A stretch of DNA of 64,000 nucleotides. It comes from DQWO01 sp964478545 (GTDB lineage: Bacteria > Desulfobacterota > Anaeroferrophillalia > Anaeroferrophillales > Anaeroferrophillaceae). The notes below the pieces were generated by a model, which did not search any database, was not told the DNA's origin, and saw only the letters and a program-made list of their open reading frames with translations. The position numbers and the translations under genes are program-made. Shown here piece by piece: positions 25,840 through 34,616 of the stretch; the stretch's first letter is position 1, and each line of letters opens with the position of its first letter. The DNA is taken from positions 67,916 through 131,915 of the forward strand of contig CAYZIS010000005.1 of NCBI GenBank assembly GCA_964478545.1, read 5' to 3'.

Positions 25840-26851
25840 AGACATCCTTATCCATTACCCCTAACTTTCCCAGCCAGTTTCGTAAATCAAGCAACCTTTT
25901 CTGCTTGCCGGCAAACTGACCCTGCATATCAACGTCTTGATCATCCATCATTTCCTGCAACCGGGAAAAAACCCGGCGGGGATCATCCCCTTTCTTCAGG
26001 TTGCGGCCCCAGAGAACCATATCCAGGCCAGCTTTGAGTCCCTGGAGCATAACCGTTGCGACATTATCACCACTGTCCATGGCCGCCATATCAAGATCAT
26101 CGGAGAGAATAACACCATCATATCCCAACTGCTGACGCAGAAGTTGATCTAAAAAAACAGGAGACAGGGTCACGGGCCATGATGAATCAACCCGTGGAAA
26201 CAGAATGTGGGCGGTCATGATTATTTTAACCCCAGCAGCAACTGCTGCAGTAAAGGGCCGCAGATGGCTGGATTCCAGTTCATTCAAGGTCAGGGATGAA
26301 ACCGGCAACATGGCATGACTGTCATCGGTCACCGATCCATGGCCGGGAAAATGTTTGGCACAGGCAGCCAATCCGGCTTGCTGCAACCCCCTGATATAAG
26401 CACATGCCTGATTGGCCACGGCTGAGGGTTCAGCGGCAAAGCAGCGATCGGCCAGCACCCGGCTGCCAGAGCAGGCTACATCAGCCACCGGTGCCAGATT
26501 CACATTAACACCAAAATCAGCAAGACAGCGGCCAATATGCCATGCCGTCATCTCGGTGGTGGACAATTCACCTTTTTCTCCGAGCTCAGCTGCCCCGGGA
26601 AAGGATGGCATCCCATCCCGAAGGCGGCATACCGGCCCGAATTCCTGATCAATAGCGATAAGTACCGGCGGCGCCCCAGAATGATTGAGCCCCTGGATTT
26701 CAGCCACCAGATCCGCACAGGCCAAAGCACTGGGACAATTACGACCGAAAAGAATAATCCCGCCGGGCGGAGTATCGGTCAGAACTTCCCTTTCCGCTGC
26801 TGTCAGAGTCTCTCCTTCCACCCCCATCATCACCAATTGGGCTGTATTCAT
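25820..26851 (-). CDS. nagZ: Beta-N-acetylhexosaminidase (GH3) NagZ
   Basis: A 343-residue GH3 enzyme: GIILFGRNC, IDQEFGPVCRL, the KHFPGHGSVTDDSHAMLPV signature including the catalytic-loop His and Asp, IMTAHILFPRVD, and the nucleophile region GVILSDDLDMAAM. NagZ removes GlcNAc from muropeptides in the cytoplasm. Its ATG shares a base with the ampD stop (TGATG), so it is translationally coupled to ampD and in turn overlaps namZ. The segment QEFGPVCRLRDG replaces the EGGRVQRL-type segment of many NagZ proteins, a mild divergence. Confidence 0.92.
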   Translation of the reverse strand: MNTAQLVMMGVEGETLTAAEREVLTDTPPGGIILFGRNCPSALACADLVAEIQGLNHSGAPPVLIAIDQEFGPVCRLRDGMPSFPGAAELGEKGELSTTEMTAWHIGRCLADFGVNVNLAPVADVACSGSRVLADRCFAAEPSAVANQACAYIRGLQQAGLAACAKHFPGHGSVTDDSHAMLPVSSLTLNELESSHLRPFTAAVAAGVKIIMTAHILFPRVDSSWPVTLSPVFLDQLLRQQLGYDGVILSDDLDMAAMDSGDNVATVMLQGLKAGLDMVLWGRNLKKGDDPRRVFSRLQEMMDDQDVDMQGQFAGKQKRLLDLRNWLGKLGVMDKDVYDQPGN

Positions 26852-27360
26852 CAGAGTACCACTTTATCCCAGTCAAAAAAAGGCCCCGGATCCATTTTGC
26901 GTCCCGGAGCGATATCGGCATGACCCACCACCCGGTCCCGGTTCACCTGCGGGTGGCGCTGGTAAAGATCTTTAAGCAGCAGATTTAGGCTTTCGTACTG
27001 GAGGTTAGCAAAGGGCTGAAAATCATCACCTTCCAATTCAATCCCGAGGGAAAAATCATTGCAGTTGTCCCGCCCGGCAAAGCAACTGACCCCGGCATGC
27101 CAGGCCCGCTCTTCTTCCGCCACAAAACGTATTATCACCCCCTGGCGATCAATGAAGTAATGGGCGGAGACCTTAAGTCCGGATATTTCCCGGAAAAAAG
27201 GATGTTCATTCACCGACAATCGATTGCAAAAAAAATCAATAACCCAGCCACTGCCAAATTCACCAGGAGGCAGGCTGATAGAATGAATCACCACCAGACT
27301 GATCTCAACCCCAGCGGGCCGTTCATCAAAATTCGGACTGGGAACGTCAATAATTTGCAT
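26851..27360 (-). CDS. ampD: 1,6-anhydro-N-acetylmuramyl-L-alanine amidase AmpD
   Basis: A 169-residue amidase_2 zinc enzyme. Ligands expected from AmpD are present: His in LVVIHSISLP, and His and Asp in GHADIAPGRKMDPG, which also has the catalytic Lys. FDWDKV ends the domain. It cleaves the stem peptide from anhydro-muropeptides in the cytoplasm. ATG 27360 (MQIIDVPSPNFDERP) matches the family start; the open frame continues 55 codons upstream but is translated repeat. The ATG abuts the end of a family D repeat, whose terminal sequence (AGGAAGTTGAG) reads as a ribosome-binding site at 7 bases. First gene of ampD-nagZ-namZ. Confidence 0.92.
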   Translation of the reverse strand: MQIIDVPSPNFDERPAGVEISLVVIHSISLPPGEFGSGWVIDFFCNRLSVNEHPFFREISGLKVSAHYFIDRQGVIIRFVAEEERAWHAGVSCFAGRDNCNDFSLGIELEGDDFQPFANLQYESLNLLLKDLYQRHPQVNRDRVVGHADIAPGRKMDPGPFFDWDKVVL

Positions 27361-27615
27361 CTCAACTTCCTGACTTGTGTTACCAGAATACATTATCAGG
27401 ATGTTCGGGTTTGGCTCATAGCGGCATTGGGTGCCGAACGAATCACTACGATGGTGATTCGCGGCGAACACCTCACAGCTGCACACGATGTGCAGCGAAA
27501 ATGAGCGAGAGCCATGCCGGAACATCCTTTAATGAAATCTTTTTCAGCCCGCCGCCCAGCCTGCCGGCAGGCACGGCGACAGGCTGGGCTGTTTTTCATA
27601 ACTCAGAAAGTTGAG
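27361..27615. repeat. Family D repeat, copy 2 (longest), next to the ampD start
   Basis: Bounded by ctcaacttcctgacttgtg and cagaaagttgag. It contains a palindromic module at 27433-27465 (gccgaacgaatcac ... gtgattcgcggc), another around cagctgcacacgatgtgcag and the gcctgccggcaggc core. It fills almost all the gap between the ABC permease stop and ampD, so the ampD operon promoter is likely in or beyond it. Confidence 0.8.
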
Positions 27616-27633
27616 ATGCATTTTTCCACTGTC

Positions 27634-28443
27634 CTACTTTCGCACATCAAGACAATCCCGCAAACCGTCACCAAGAAAATTAAAGGCCAGCACGGTAATC
27701 ATCACCGCCAGCCCGGGGAACAGGGAGAGATGGGGTGCAAACAGCAGATAGCGAACCCCCTCATTGAGCGCCCCGCCCCAGGTCGGCAGGTCCTGGGGAC
27801 CCAGGCCCAGGAAACTCAAGGATGATTCCGCCAGGATGACCCCGGCAATACCGAAAGTTGCTTCAATAATTAAGGGGGCGGCCAAGTTTGGCAACAAATG
27901 CAGGACAATAATTCTCAGGCTGCCGGCCCCGGAAGCCCGGGCGGCCAGGATATACTCTTTCTCTTTTTCCGCCAACACCTGACCCCGGGTCAGCCGGGCA
28001 TAGCCAACCCAACCCATGGCGGAGAGAGCCACTATCACTGTTTTCAGGGACGGCCCCATAATACTGATCAGGGCGATAGCCAGTAAAATCCCGGGAAATG
28101 CCAGCATCACATCCATAACCCGCAGCAAAACAGCATCCAACAATTTCCCTTTATAGGCCGCATAGGCACCCACCAGGGAGCCAAAAACCAGGGAAAAGCC
28201 TACAACAATGATGCCAACCAGCAGGGAAACCCGACTACCATAAATAATCCGACTGAGAATGTCACGACCCAACTGGTCCTGGCCCAACCAATGAACCATA
28301 CCTGGCCCCTCCAGTTCACCGGGCAAATCGATCTGCCAGGGATCAAAGGGCGCCAAGTGGGGAGCCAACAGGGCCATCAGCACCAACAGCAGCAGGATGG
28401 CCAGGCCAATCAGGGCCAGACGGTGCTGCCAGAACCTCCTCAT
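27634..28443 (-). CDS. DppC/OppC-type ABC transporter permease
   Basis: A 269-residue inner-membrane permease. The N-terminal OppC segment (MRRFWQHRLALIGLAILLLLVLMALLAP ... FDPWQIDLPGELEGPG) and HWLGQDQLGRDILSRIIYGSR are typical, as is the EAA loop VLAEKEKEYILAARASGAG ... HLLPNLAAPLI, which contacts the ATPases. Such permeases import di- or oligopeptides, nickel or muropeptides. The partner DppB permease, binding protein and ATPases are not in the window, so it is an orphan here. It lies between nth (ATGA overlap) and the ampD-nagZ-namZ operon, so it could be part of a muropeptide uptake system whose other genes are elsewhere; that is inference. Confidence 0.88.
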   Translation of the reverse strand: MRRFWQHRLALIGLAILLLLVLMALLAPHLAPFDPWQIDLPGELEGPGMVHWLGQDQLGRDILSRIIYGSRVSLLVGIIVVGFSLVFGSLVGAYAAYKGKLLDAVLLRVMDVMLAFPGILLAIALISIMGPSLKTVIVALSAMGWVGYARLTRGQVLAEKEKEYILAARASGAGSLRIIVLHLLPNLAAPLIIEATFGIAGVILAESSLSFLGLGPQDLPTWGGALNEGVRYLLFAPHLSLFPGLAVMITVLAFNFLGDGLRDCLDVRK

Positions 28444-29123
28444 GAATCACCACCATAATTCTTCCCATAGCTGCAGATACGCCGCAAAACACATTCCCAA
28501 CATTGGGGTCGGCGGGCAAAGCATACCTGGCGACCATGGGTAACCAGCAAATGGGAAAAAAGTGTCCAGTTCTGCTCCGGCACAATTTTCATCAGATCCT
28601 GCTCAATCTTTTCCGGCGTTTTTTCCCTGGTTAAACCGATTTTATTGGCCAGCCTTTTCACGTGAGTATCCACCACCAATCCCGGAACATGAAACACTTC
28701 CCCCAAAACCACGTTGGCAGTTTTTCGGCCGATGCCGGGCAACTCCACCAATTCAGCCAGGCTTCCTGGCACCTGGCCATCATATAATTCCACCAACTGC
28801 CGGCAACAGGCCCGTATATTGCGGGCTTTGTTGCGGAAAAAACCAGTGGAACGAATGGCTTCCTCAAGTTTTGTCGGTGGAGCGTCAGCAAAATCTGACA
28901 CGTTTTGAAAGGCAGCAAAAAGTTCCGGAGTTACCTTGTTAACCCGTACATCCGTACACTGGGCCGACAAGATGGTCGCGATCAACAATTCAAGCGGGTT
29001 ATGATACACAAGCCCACATTCAACCCGGGGATAACAGCGGCTTAATTCATTCAGCACCACATGAGCTTTTTGTTTACGACTTTTGACCCTGCGAAAAGTT
29101 TGTGATTGAGTTGAAACAGCCAT
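28440..29123 (-). CDS. nth: Endonuclease III
   Basis: A 227-residue HhH-GPD DNA glycosylase/AP lyase. The helix-hairpin-helix is LPGIGRKTANVVLGEVF; the catalytic Lys is in LSAQCTDVRVNKVTPELF-derived core and Asp in VVDTHVKRLANKIGL; the C-terminal [4Fe-4S] loop is C-x6-C-x2-C-x5-C (CFARRPQCWECVLRRIC). It removes oxidised pyrimidines in base-excision repair. A 15-residue basic N-terminal extension precedes the usual start. The stop overlaps the permease ATG. Confidence 0.94.
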   Translation of the reverse strand: MAVSTQSQTFRRVKSRKQKAHVVLNELSRCYPRVECGLVYHNPLELLIATILSAQCTDVRVNKVTPELFAAFQNVSDFADAPPTKLEEAIRSTGFFRNKARNIRACCRQLVELYDGQVPGSLAELVELPGIGRKTANVVLGEVFHVPGLVVDTHVKRLANKIGLTREKTPEKIEQDLMKIVPEQNWTLFSHLLVTHGRQVCFARRPQCWECVLRRICSYGKNYGGDS

Positions 29124-29142
29124 TATTTTTTGCCTTGATTAA

Positions 29143-29799
29143 TCATGATGGCTTCGACCCCAGCAGATTGCTGACTCCATGACAAAGACAGGCGGTACTG
29201 AAAACCAGCGGCCCGGAAATATCATTTATCTGCTCAAGCAGTTTGCGAATCGCCACCACTTGAAAACCACCTACTCCGGGTGCCAGCTGCCGGCTCTGCA
29301 ATACCAGGGATGGGTAATCGTGATACAAAATCTCCTCAAGAATTTGCACCAGGGATTTTTCCCGGGGCTCGCCAGTGGTATAACAATGATCAGGGGGCTG
29401 GGGACAGTCTTCGGGACAGATGAAATCCGCCAGGCTGCTGTATAATTCACCATTGGGCCCCAAAAAACCGTGGGGAAGCGAAGGAATCTCATCCCATTCC
29501 AGATAGCTGCGGCCGGTCAGCTGCCTGACAAGTGCTGCCGCCAAGTGCAAAGGAATAGTGGGGATAATCCAGGCTGAATCATGACCATTCTGCCGGATAT
29601 AAGAAGACAAAAAACCCACCGCATCATCAACTATCAACTGATCTTCAGCTAAGGGAATTTCCGCCAACAATGTTCCGACGGTTGAGGAATTCTTTTCAAC
29701 CACAAAAACCTGTGCCCGGGGGCGTAACAGTAACTTGCTGATTGCCTGACGACCAAAACGGCCGGCACCAGCTACGTAAAAGATTTCGCTTTCACTCAT
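29143..29799 (-). CDS. Conserved hypothetical protein with Rossmann-like N-terminus
   Basis: About 218 residues from ATG 29799 (an upstream ATG at 29838 would overlap ispA). The N-terminus EIFYVAGAGRFGRQAISKLL is a dinucleotide-binding glycine motif like that of TrkA/RCK or NAD-dependent oxidoreductase domains. The rest does not match a family I can name; it has a clustered Cys motif FICPEDCPQPPDHC (about residues 132-146) and a C-terminal pair CLCHG that might bind a metal. It is downstream of ispA and upstream of nth on the same strand. Function unknown. Confidence 0.65.
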   Translation of the reverse strand: MSESEIFYVAGAGRFGRQAISKLLLRPRAQVFVVEKNSSTVGTLLAEIPLAEDQLIVDDAVGFLSSYIRQNGHDSAWIIPTIPLHLAAALVRQLTGRSYLEWDEIPSLPHGFLGPNGELYSSLADFICPEDCPQPPDHCYTTGEPREKSLVQILEEILYHDYPSLVLQSRQLAPGVGGFQVVAIRKLLEQINDISGPLVFSTACLCHGVSNLLGSKPS

Positions 29800-29806
29800 T
29801 CTCGTA

Positions 29807-30706
29807 TCAGTTTTTCCGGACGGCAATATAATTGGCAATCTGCTGCAGGATTACAGCCCTTTTTCCATAGGGTGCAAGAGCATTGACAGCTTTGCCCACC
29901 AGTTCCGTCAGCATGACACGGGATTCATCCAACCCCAACAGGCTGACAGATGTTAGTTTCTTTTTTTCCCGGTCGGAACCAGCATCCTTCCCCAATTCTG
30001 CCTGAGTTCCGGTTTCATCCAGCACATCATCGGCAATTTGAAAAGCAAGTCCGATTGACCGACCATAAGTTTCGAGGCAAGCCAGATCTTCATCCCCAAC
30101 TCCGGCCACTATTCCACCGGCGAGAACAGAAAAGGTAATCATCGCCCCGGTTTTCCGCCGATGGAGATCAAATAAAATCTCCTGGGAAACGTTTGTCCGC
30201 CCTTCATAATACAAATCAATAGCCTGACCGGCCACCATCCCTTCGGAACCAGCAGCCCGGGACAATCCTCGCACCAAATCAAGCCGAACCACCTCAGACA
30301 AGCCATCAACAGCTGCCAGGCGACCGAAAGCATCGGTCAGTAAGGCATCCCCGGCCAGGATGGCCAGCCCTTCGCCATAGACCTTATGGTTGGTGGGCAA
30401 CCCCCGGCGAAAATTATCATCATCCATAGCCGGCAGATCATCATGGATCAGGGAATAAGTATGAATCATCTCAATGGCTAAGGCTACTGGCAAGACCAAT
30501 TCCAGCTCACCGTCAAACAACCGGCAGGCACTCATAGCCAGAATCGGCCGCAGACGCTTGCCTCCGGCCAACAGGCTGTAGGTCATGGACTTCTCTAAAA
30601 TCTCCAATGGGTCTTCAGGAGTGTTCTCCGGAAAGCTATAATGCTGTTCAAGGTATCGATCAAACAATCGGGCCTGTTGCTGCAGATATGCTTTCAGTTC
30701 ATTCAT
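29807..30706 (-). CDS. ispA: Polyprenyl (farnesyl/geranyl) diphosphate synthase
   Basis: A 299-residue trans-prenyltransferase with the first Asp-rich motif LIHDDLPAMDDDNFRRG and the second DDVLDETG. Short-chain FPP/GGPP synthases of bacteria have this length and a pair of inserted residues in the first motif, as here. It makes the precursor for undecaprenyl phosphate and quinone tails. It overlaps xseB by four bases. In many deltaproteobacteria xseA-xseB-ispA-dxs are contiguous; dxs is not here. Confidence 0.92.
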   Translation of the reverse strand: MNELKAYLQQQARLFDRYLEQHYSFPENTPEDPLEILEKSMTYSLLAGGKRLRPILAMSACRLFDGELELVLPVALAIEMIHTYSLIHDDLPAMDDDNFRRGLPTNHKVYGEGLAILAGDALLTDAFGRLAAVDGLSEVVRLDLVRGLSRAAGSEGMVAGQAIDLYYEGRTNVSQEILFDLHRRKTGAMITFSVLAGGIVAGVGDEDLACLETYGRSIGLAFQIADDVLDETGTQAELGKDAGSDREKKKLTSVSLLGLDESRVMLTELVGKAVNALAPYGKRAVILQQIANYIAVRKN

Positions 30707-30918
30707 GAAAAATCTTCCAGTCGTTCGCCCCGCTCATCACTGACCAGGACCTGCACTTTACTCTCCACCTCATCCAGCCTTTTGCTGCATTGACGAACCA
30801 GGGTAATTCCCTGTTCAAACAATTTCAGCGACTGATCAAGAGAAACTTCTCCGGATTCCAGTTTTTCCACCACTTCTTCCAGTTTCTTCAGGGCCGTCTC
30901 AAAGCTCTGTTTAGCCAT
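30703..30918 (-). CDS. xseB: Exodeoxyribonuclease VII small subunit
   Basis: A 71-residue XseB: SFETALKKLEEVVEKLESGEVSLDQSLKLFEQGITLVRQCSKRLDEVE is the full diagnostic pattern. It assembles with XseA to degrade single-stranded DNA. ATG 30918 has a GGAG site before it; the open frame upstream overlaps the M23 peptidase gene and is not used. Its partner xseA lies upstream beyond the M23 peptidase. Confidence 0.95.
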   Translation of the reverse strand: MAKQSFETALKKLEEVVEKLESGEVSLDQSLKLFEQGITLVRQCSKRLDEVESKVQVLVSDERGERLEDFS

Positions 30919-30919
30919 T

Positions 30920-31873
30920 TCACTCCTCCCCGGCCGGCTGAAGCAACAACCGGCTTTCTTTAATAAATTCCAACGGGTCAACAAATATCCCGTTAATCTT
31001 AATTCCCCAATGCAAATGCGGTCCAGTTACCCTGCCGGTACTGCCAAGCGTACCGAGAATCTGCCCCTGGTTCACTTGATCACCCTCAGCCACTAACAAT
31101 GTATTGAGATGCAGATACAAAGAAAAAATATCCAGCCCATGATCAATGATGACCGCATTGCCACTATAGTACAGTTTACCGCTGAAAGCTACTTTACCTC
31201 CGGCAGCCGCCGGCACCGGAGTCCCGGTTTTACCCCGCAGATCAATACCGCCATGGGGACTTTTGGGGGTTTCATTAAGGAATCGACGACGGCCAAACGG
31301 GGTAATAATAGTACTTTTCAAGGGCCAGATAAAAGGTTGTGAAAACCGGATCACTGCTTTTGATGAACCATATATCTGCCGTAAACGTATCCGATCATTT
31401 TTGATCTGTCTCAGATGAACCACATTGGTCGGATTAACCATTTCAGCCGGTAGATGCAAATGTTCTTCACCATAATTACCCGCCCCGATAGTCAGAGAAA
31501 TTTCCACCACTCCGGCATCAGCCAGGTCAATTCCCAACTGCTGTGGCCCCAGCGGAGCATTCAGCGGTATCGCGCATACGGCCTTATATTCTCCCTCATC
31601 TACGCCAACTATCTTAAACTTTTCCCCCAACAGTATCAGTTGCCGGGGGGCAGGTGAAGTCTGGCGGCAACGGATACTCACAATCACAGCCTGGCCCTGC
31701 AAAGGACGCTTCGGAAACAGGGAAACAGCCAGATTGTCAGCCTGGGACACCGTATTTTCCAGATTTATTGTCTGAGCCCACAAAGGAAGGGACCGTAGTG
31801 AAACCAGCATTACTATGAGGATCAACAACAAAAAGAGCAAGTCAACAAAATATCTGATTTTCTCCTCCACCAT
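30920..31873 (-). CDS. M23-family metallopeptidase
   Basis: A 317-residue exported protein. An N-terminal membrane segment (FVDLLFLLLILIVMLVSLRSLPLWA) acts as signal or anchor. The central part is beta-rich. The C-terminal LytM/peptidase M23 domain has HGGIDLRG (His and Asp zinc ligands), the conserved SLYLHLN and HLHWGIKING (HxH), so catalytic residues are intact. It probably cleaves peptidoglycan cross-links in the periplasm. It is inserted between xseA and xseB with tight spacing, consistent with cotranscription rather than functional kinship. It fits the cell-wall genes around it. Confidence 0.9.
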   Translation of the reverse strand: MVEEKIRYFVDLLFLLLILIVMLVSLRSLPLWAQTINLENTVSQADNLAVSLFPKRPLQGQAVIVSIRCRQTSPAPRQLILLGEKFKIVGVDEGEYKAVCAIPLNAPLGPQQLGIDLADAGVVEISLTIGAGNYGEEHLHLPAEMVNPTNVVHLRQIKNDRIRLRQIYGSSKAVIRFSQPFIWPLKSTIITPFGRRRFLNETPKSPHGGIDLRGKTGTPVPAAAGGKVAFSGKLYYSGNAVIIDHGLDIFSLYLHLNTLLVAEGDQVNQGQILGTLGSTGRVTGPHLHWGIKINGIFVDPLEFIKESRLLLQPAGEE

Positions 31874-31892
31874 CTATTTTTTCACTCCGGGA

Positions 31893-33272
31893 TCAGGATT
31901 CATCATTCGAAATCTCCTGAACCCCACAATACGCTTTACCGTGGGAAAATCTGGCCACCAGCTGATCCCCGGGCTGCAGCTTGCCGGCATCAATAATCAC
32001 CTGCTGTTCTGGCAATTTTTCAACCACCGCATACCCCCGCTGGAGAATTCCCAGAGGGCTGCAGGATTCCAGTTTTCCAGCCAGTAGATTCAGGGAATGG
32101 CTTTGTTCCAGCTGTTGCTGCTGAAAAATATGCATCAGCTGGCGGGATAAAAGTTCCAGCTGCTGGCGGAAGTCACTCAGGCGATGTTCCGGGGTTCTGA
32201 CAGCCAGTGAACGAGCGGCTCGTTCGACCTGACGCTGCAACCGTCGCAGACGATCAGTCATCATCCTGGTGAAACGATAGGAAAGCTCTTCAACCAGCTG
32301 CCGCAAACGCTGGTAAAGGATTTCTGGCCGTGACAAGCGGGCTGAACAAAGTTGCAAACGCCCCCGGTAACTGCCCAGCTGATTCAGGATTGCCTGACGG
32401 CAGCGTTGATCCAGAAATTGAAGTTTCTCAACCAGCTGTCCGCGTTGAGCCACCACCAGCTCCGCTGCTGCTGACGGGGTTGGCGCCCGCAGGTCAGCAA
32501 CAAAATCGGCAATGGTATAATCAACTTCATGGCCAATGGCACTAATCAGGGGTATCTGGGATGAAAAAATCGCCCGGGCGACGCTTTCTTCATTAAACGG
32601 CGCCAGATCCTCCCAGGAACCACCACCCCGAGCCAGGATAATGGTATCAACCTGACCGGCTAAGGTGGCATTGCACTGTTTTATCGCCTGGACAATCTCT
32701 GCTGCCGCCCCACCACCCTGCACCGTTACCGGGATGACGGTTACCGTAAGATTGGCAAAACGACGATGAATGACCTGAAGAATATCCCTGATAGCCGCCC
32801 CACTGGCTGAAGTAATAACCGCAACATGGCGAGGTAGCAGTGGAATGGGTTTTTTAAATTTCTGCTCAAAAATACCCTCAGCTGCCAGTTTTTCCTTCAG
32901 CTGCTCAAATGCCCGCATCAAACCGCCAAGCCCTTTCAGTTCCAGACTTTCAACGATAATCTGGCACTCACCACGGGGTTCATAAAGACTAACACGGCCC
33001 AGACAAAGCACATGATCTCCATCCGCCGGCATAAAGCTTAACGCCTGATTCTGCCGTTTGAACATAACCACCCGTACCTGGGACAAGGAATCTTTCAGGG
33101 TAAAATAGAAATGTCCCGAACGGGGCATGCGAAAATTTGACACTTCGCCTTCAACCCAGATGGAACTGAAATTCCCTTCTAAAATCAGGCGGATATCCTG
33201 ATTTAACTGGGATATTGTGTATATATGCAGATCATCAAACAAAGCAATACTCCTTTGGCTGACCAATATCAT
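31893..33272 (-). CDS. xseA: Exodeoxyribonuclease VII large subunit
   Basis: A 459-residue XseA with the N-terminal OB fold (VEGEVSNFRMPRSGHFYFTLKD), the central catalytic region (VITSASGAAIRDILQVIHRRF, ILARGGGSWEDLAPFNEESVARAI, PLISAIGHEVDYTIADFVADLRAPTPSAAAE) and a long coiled C-terminal part. It processes single-stranded DNA with XseB. The coil rich in Gln/Arg (residues about 280-390) is normal. Divergent from mreB. Confidence 0.95.
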   Translation of the reverse strand: MILVSQRSIALFDDLHIYTISQLNQDIRLILEGNFSSIWVEGEVSNFRMPRSGHFYFTLKDSLSQVRVVMFKRQNQALSFMPADGDHVLCLGRVSLYEPRGECQIIVESLELKGLGGLMRAFEQLKEKLAAEGIFEQKFKKPIPLLPRHVAVITSASGAAIRDILQVIHRRFANLTVTVIPVTVQGGGAAAEIVQAIKQCNATLAGQVDTIILARGGGSWEDLAPFNEESVARAIFSSQIPLISAIGHEVDYTIADFVADLRAPTPSAAAELVVAQRGQLVEKLQFLDQRCRQAILNQLGSYRGRLQLCSARLSRPEILYQRLRQLVEELSYRFTRMMTDRLRRLQRQVERAARSLAVRTPEHRLSDFRQQLELLSRQLMHIFQQQQLEQSHSLNLLAGKLESCSPLGILQRGYAVVEKLPEQQVIIDAGKLQPGDQLVARFSHGKAYCGVQEISNDES

Positions 33273-33305
33273 TCATCCTGATAATTGTCAAAGGAAGGAC
33301 AGTGA

Positions 33306-33393
33306 TGGAATTCCGATATAAGGTCCTATGTTTTGTCAACTGAAGTTACTTCAATTGAACATCCTGCAAAACTTTCCTTATACCGGAATTCCA
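33306..33393. repeat. Family E inverted-repeat element
   Basis: tggaattccgatataagg (33306-33323) and ccttataccggaattcca (33376-33393) are near-perfect inverted repeats around a 52-base interior, in the xseA-mreB divergent gap. Only one copy was seen in the window. The remaining bases up to mreB are AT-rich and should contain the mre promoter. Confidence 0.65.
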
Positions 33394-33572
33394 GACAGTG
33401 ATGAAGAAACCAGCAATATTTTTTTGAGAAAATTAAAAAGCCCCTATTTTTCTTGAATAATTACTTAGGTTTTGCTATGTCTAGTCGATTATTATATTAG
33501 TTTTTCAAAGAATTTTTTACCGGCCAGTTTCTAACCCATATTAACATTCCACCTGCAGGATACTTAAAGCTT

Positions 33573-34610
33573 ATGTTTCTAGATTCCATTTTCGGTTTTT
33601 TCTCCAACGACCTCGCCATTGACCTGGGAACTGCCAACACCTTGGTTTATGTCAAGGGAAAGGGAGTTGTGATTGATGAACCTTCCGTGGTTGCTGTCCA
33701 GAATTACTCCAGCGGCACTAAAAAAGTTCTGGCTGTCGGCACCGAAGCCAAACAGATGGTAGGCAGAACTCCGGGAAATATAGTCGCCATTCGACCAATG
33801 AAAGAAGGGGTTATTGCCGATTTTGAGGTAACTGAGGCGATGCTCCGTCATTTCATCACCAAGGTTCACAACCGCAAGACTCTTGTTCGTCCCCGAGTTA
33901 TCATTTGCATCCCATCAGGAATCACCCAGGTTGAGCGGCGGGCAGTCAAAGAATCAGCAGAATCAGCTGGAGCCCGGGAAGTTTACCTGATCGAGGAACC
34001 CATGGCTGCCGGGATTGGCGCCGGCCTGCCGATCACCGAACCATCGGGAAACATGGTGGTGGACATTGGTGGTGGAACTACCGAAGTGGCGGTCATTTCT
34101 CTGGCCGGGATTGTTTTTGCCAAATCGGTACGGATCGGCGGCGACAAGATGGATGAGGCCATCACTCAATATATAAAACGGAAATACAACCTGCTGATCG
34201 GGGAGCGCACGGCAGAAAACATCAAGATCAATATAGGCAGTGCAGCACCGCTGGAAGATCCTGAAGCAATGGAAATCAAGGGACGGGACCTGGTTGCCGG
34301 CGTCCCACAGACCATTGAAGTCAATTCCGATGAAATCCGTGAAGCCATGACTGAACCACTCAATGCCATTTTGGAAGCAGTCCGCATCTCCCTGGAACGA
34401 ACCCCGCCGGAACTGGCAGCGGACATTGTTGACAAAGGGATTGTCCTGACCGGCGGTGGCGCCATGCTGCGTAATTTAGACATGCTGCTACGGGAGGAAA
34501 CCGGATTGCCCATCACTATCACTGATGATCCGCTAACTTGCGTTGTCAGGGGTTCAGGGATGGTTCTTGACGAGTTAAACCTGTTGAAAGATGTGGCACT
34601 CCATGATTAG
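33573..34610 (+). CDS. mreB: Rod-shape actin homologue MreB
   Basis: A 345-residue MreB: phosphate 1 motif AIDLGTANTLVYVKGKGVV, phosphate 2 MVVDIGGGTTEVAVISLAGI, adenosine motif VLTGGGAMLRN, and the usual IEEPMAAGIGAGL. MreB filaments guide the elongasome. The N-terminal MFLDSIFGFFSNDL is a typical membrane-binding amphipathic segment. First gene of mreB-mreC-mreD-mrdA-rodA. Confidence 0.97.
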   Translation: MFLDSIFGFFSNDLAIDLGTANTLVYVKGKGVVIDEPSVVAVQNYSSGTKKVLAVGTEAKQMVGRTPGNIVAIRPMKEGVIADFEVTEAMLRHFITKVHNRKTLVRPRVIICIPSGITQVERRAVKESAESAGAREVYLIEEPMAAGIGAGLPITEPSGNMVVDIGGGTTEVAVISLAGIVFAKSVRIGGDKMDEAITQYIKRKYNLLIGERTAENIKINIGSAAPLEDPEAMEIKGRDLVAGVPQTIEVNSDEIREAMTEPLNAILEAVRISLERTPPELAADIVDKGIVLTGGGAMLRNLDMLLREETGLPITITDDPLTCVVRGSGMVLDELNLLKDVALHD

Positions 34611-34616
34611 GAAAAA

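Noticed and set aside
27361..27525. A 55-codon N-terminal extension of AmpD
   Set aside because: The extension is translated family D repeat; AmpD similarity and a ribosome-binding site begin at 27360.
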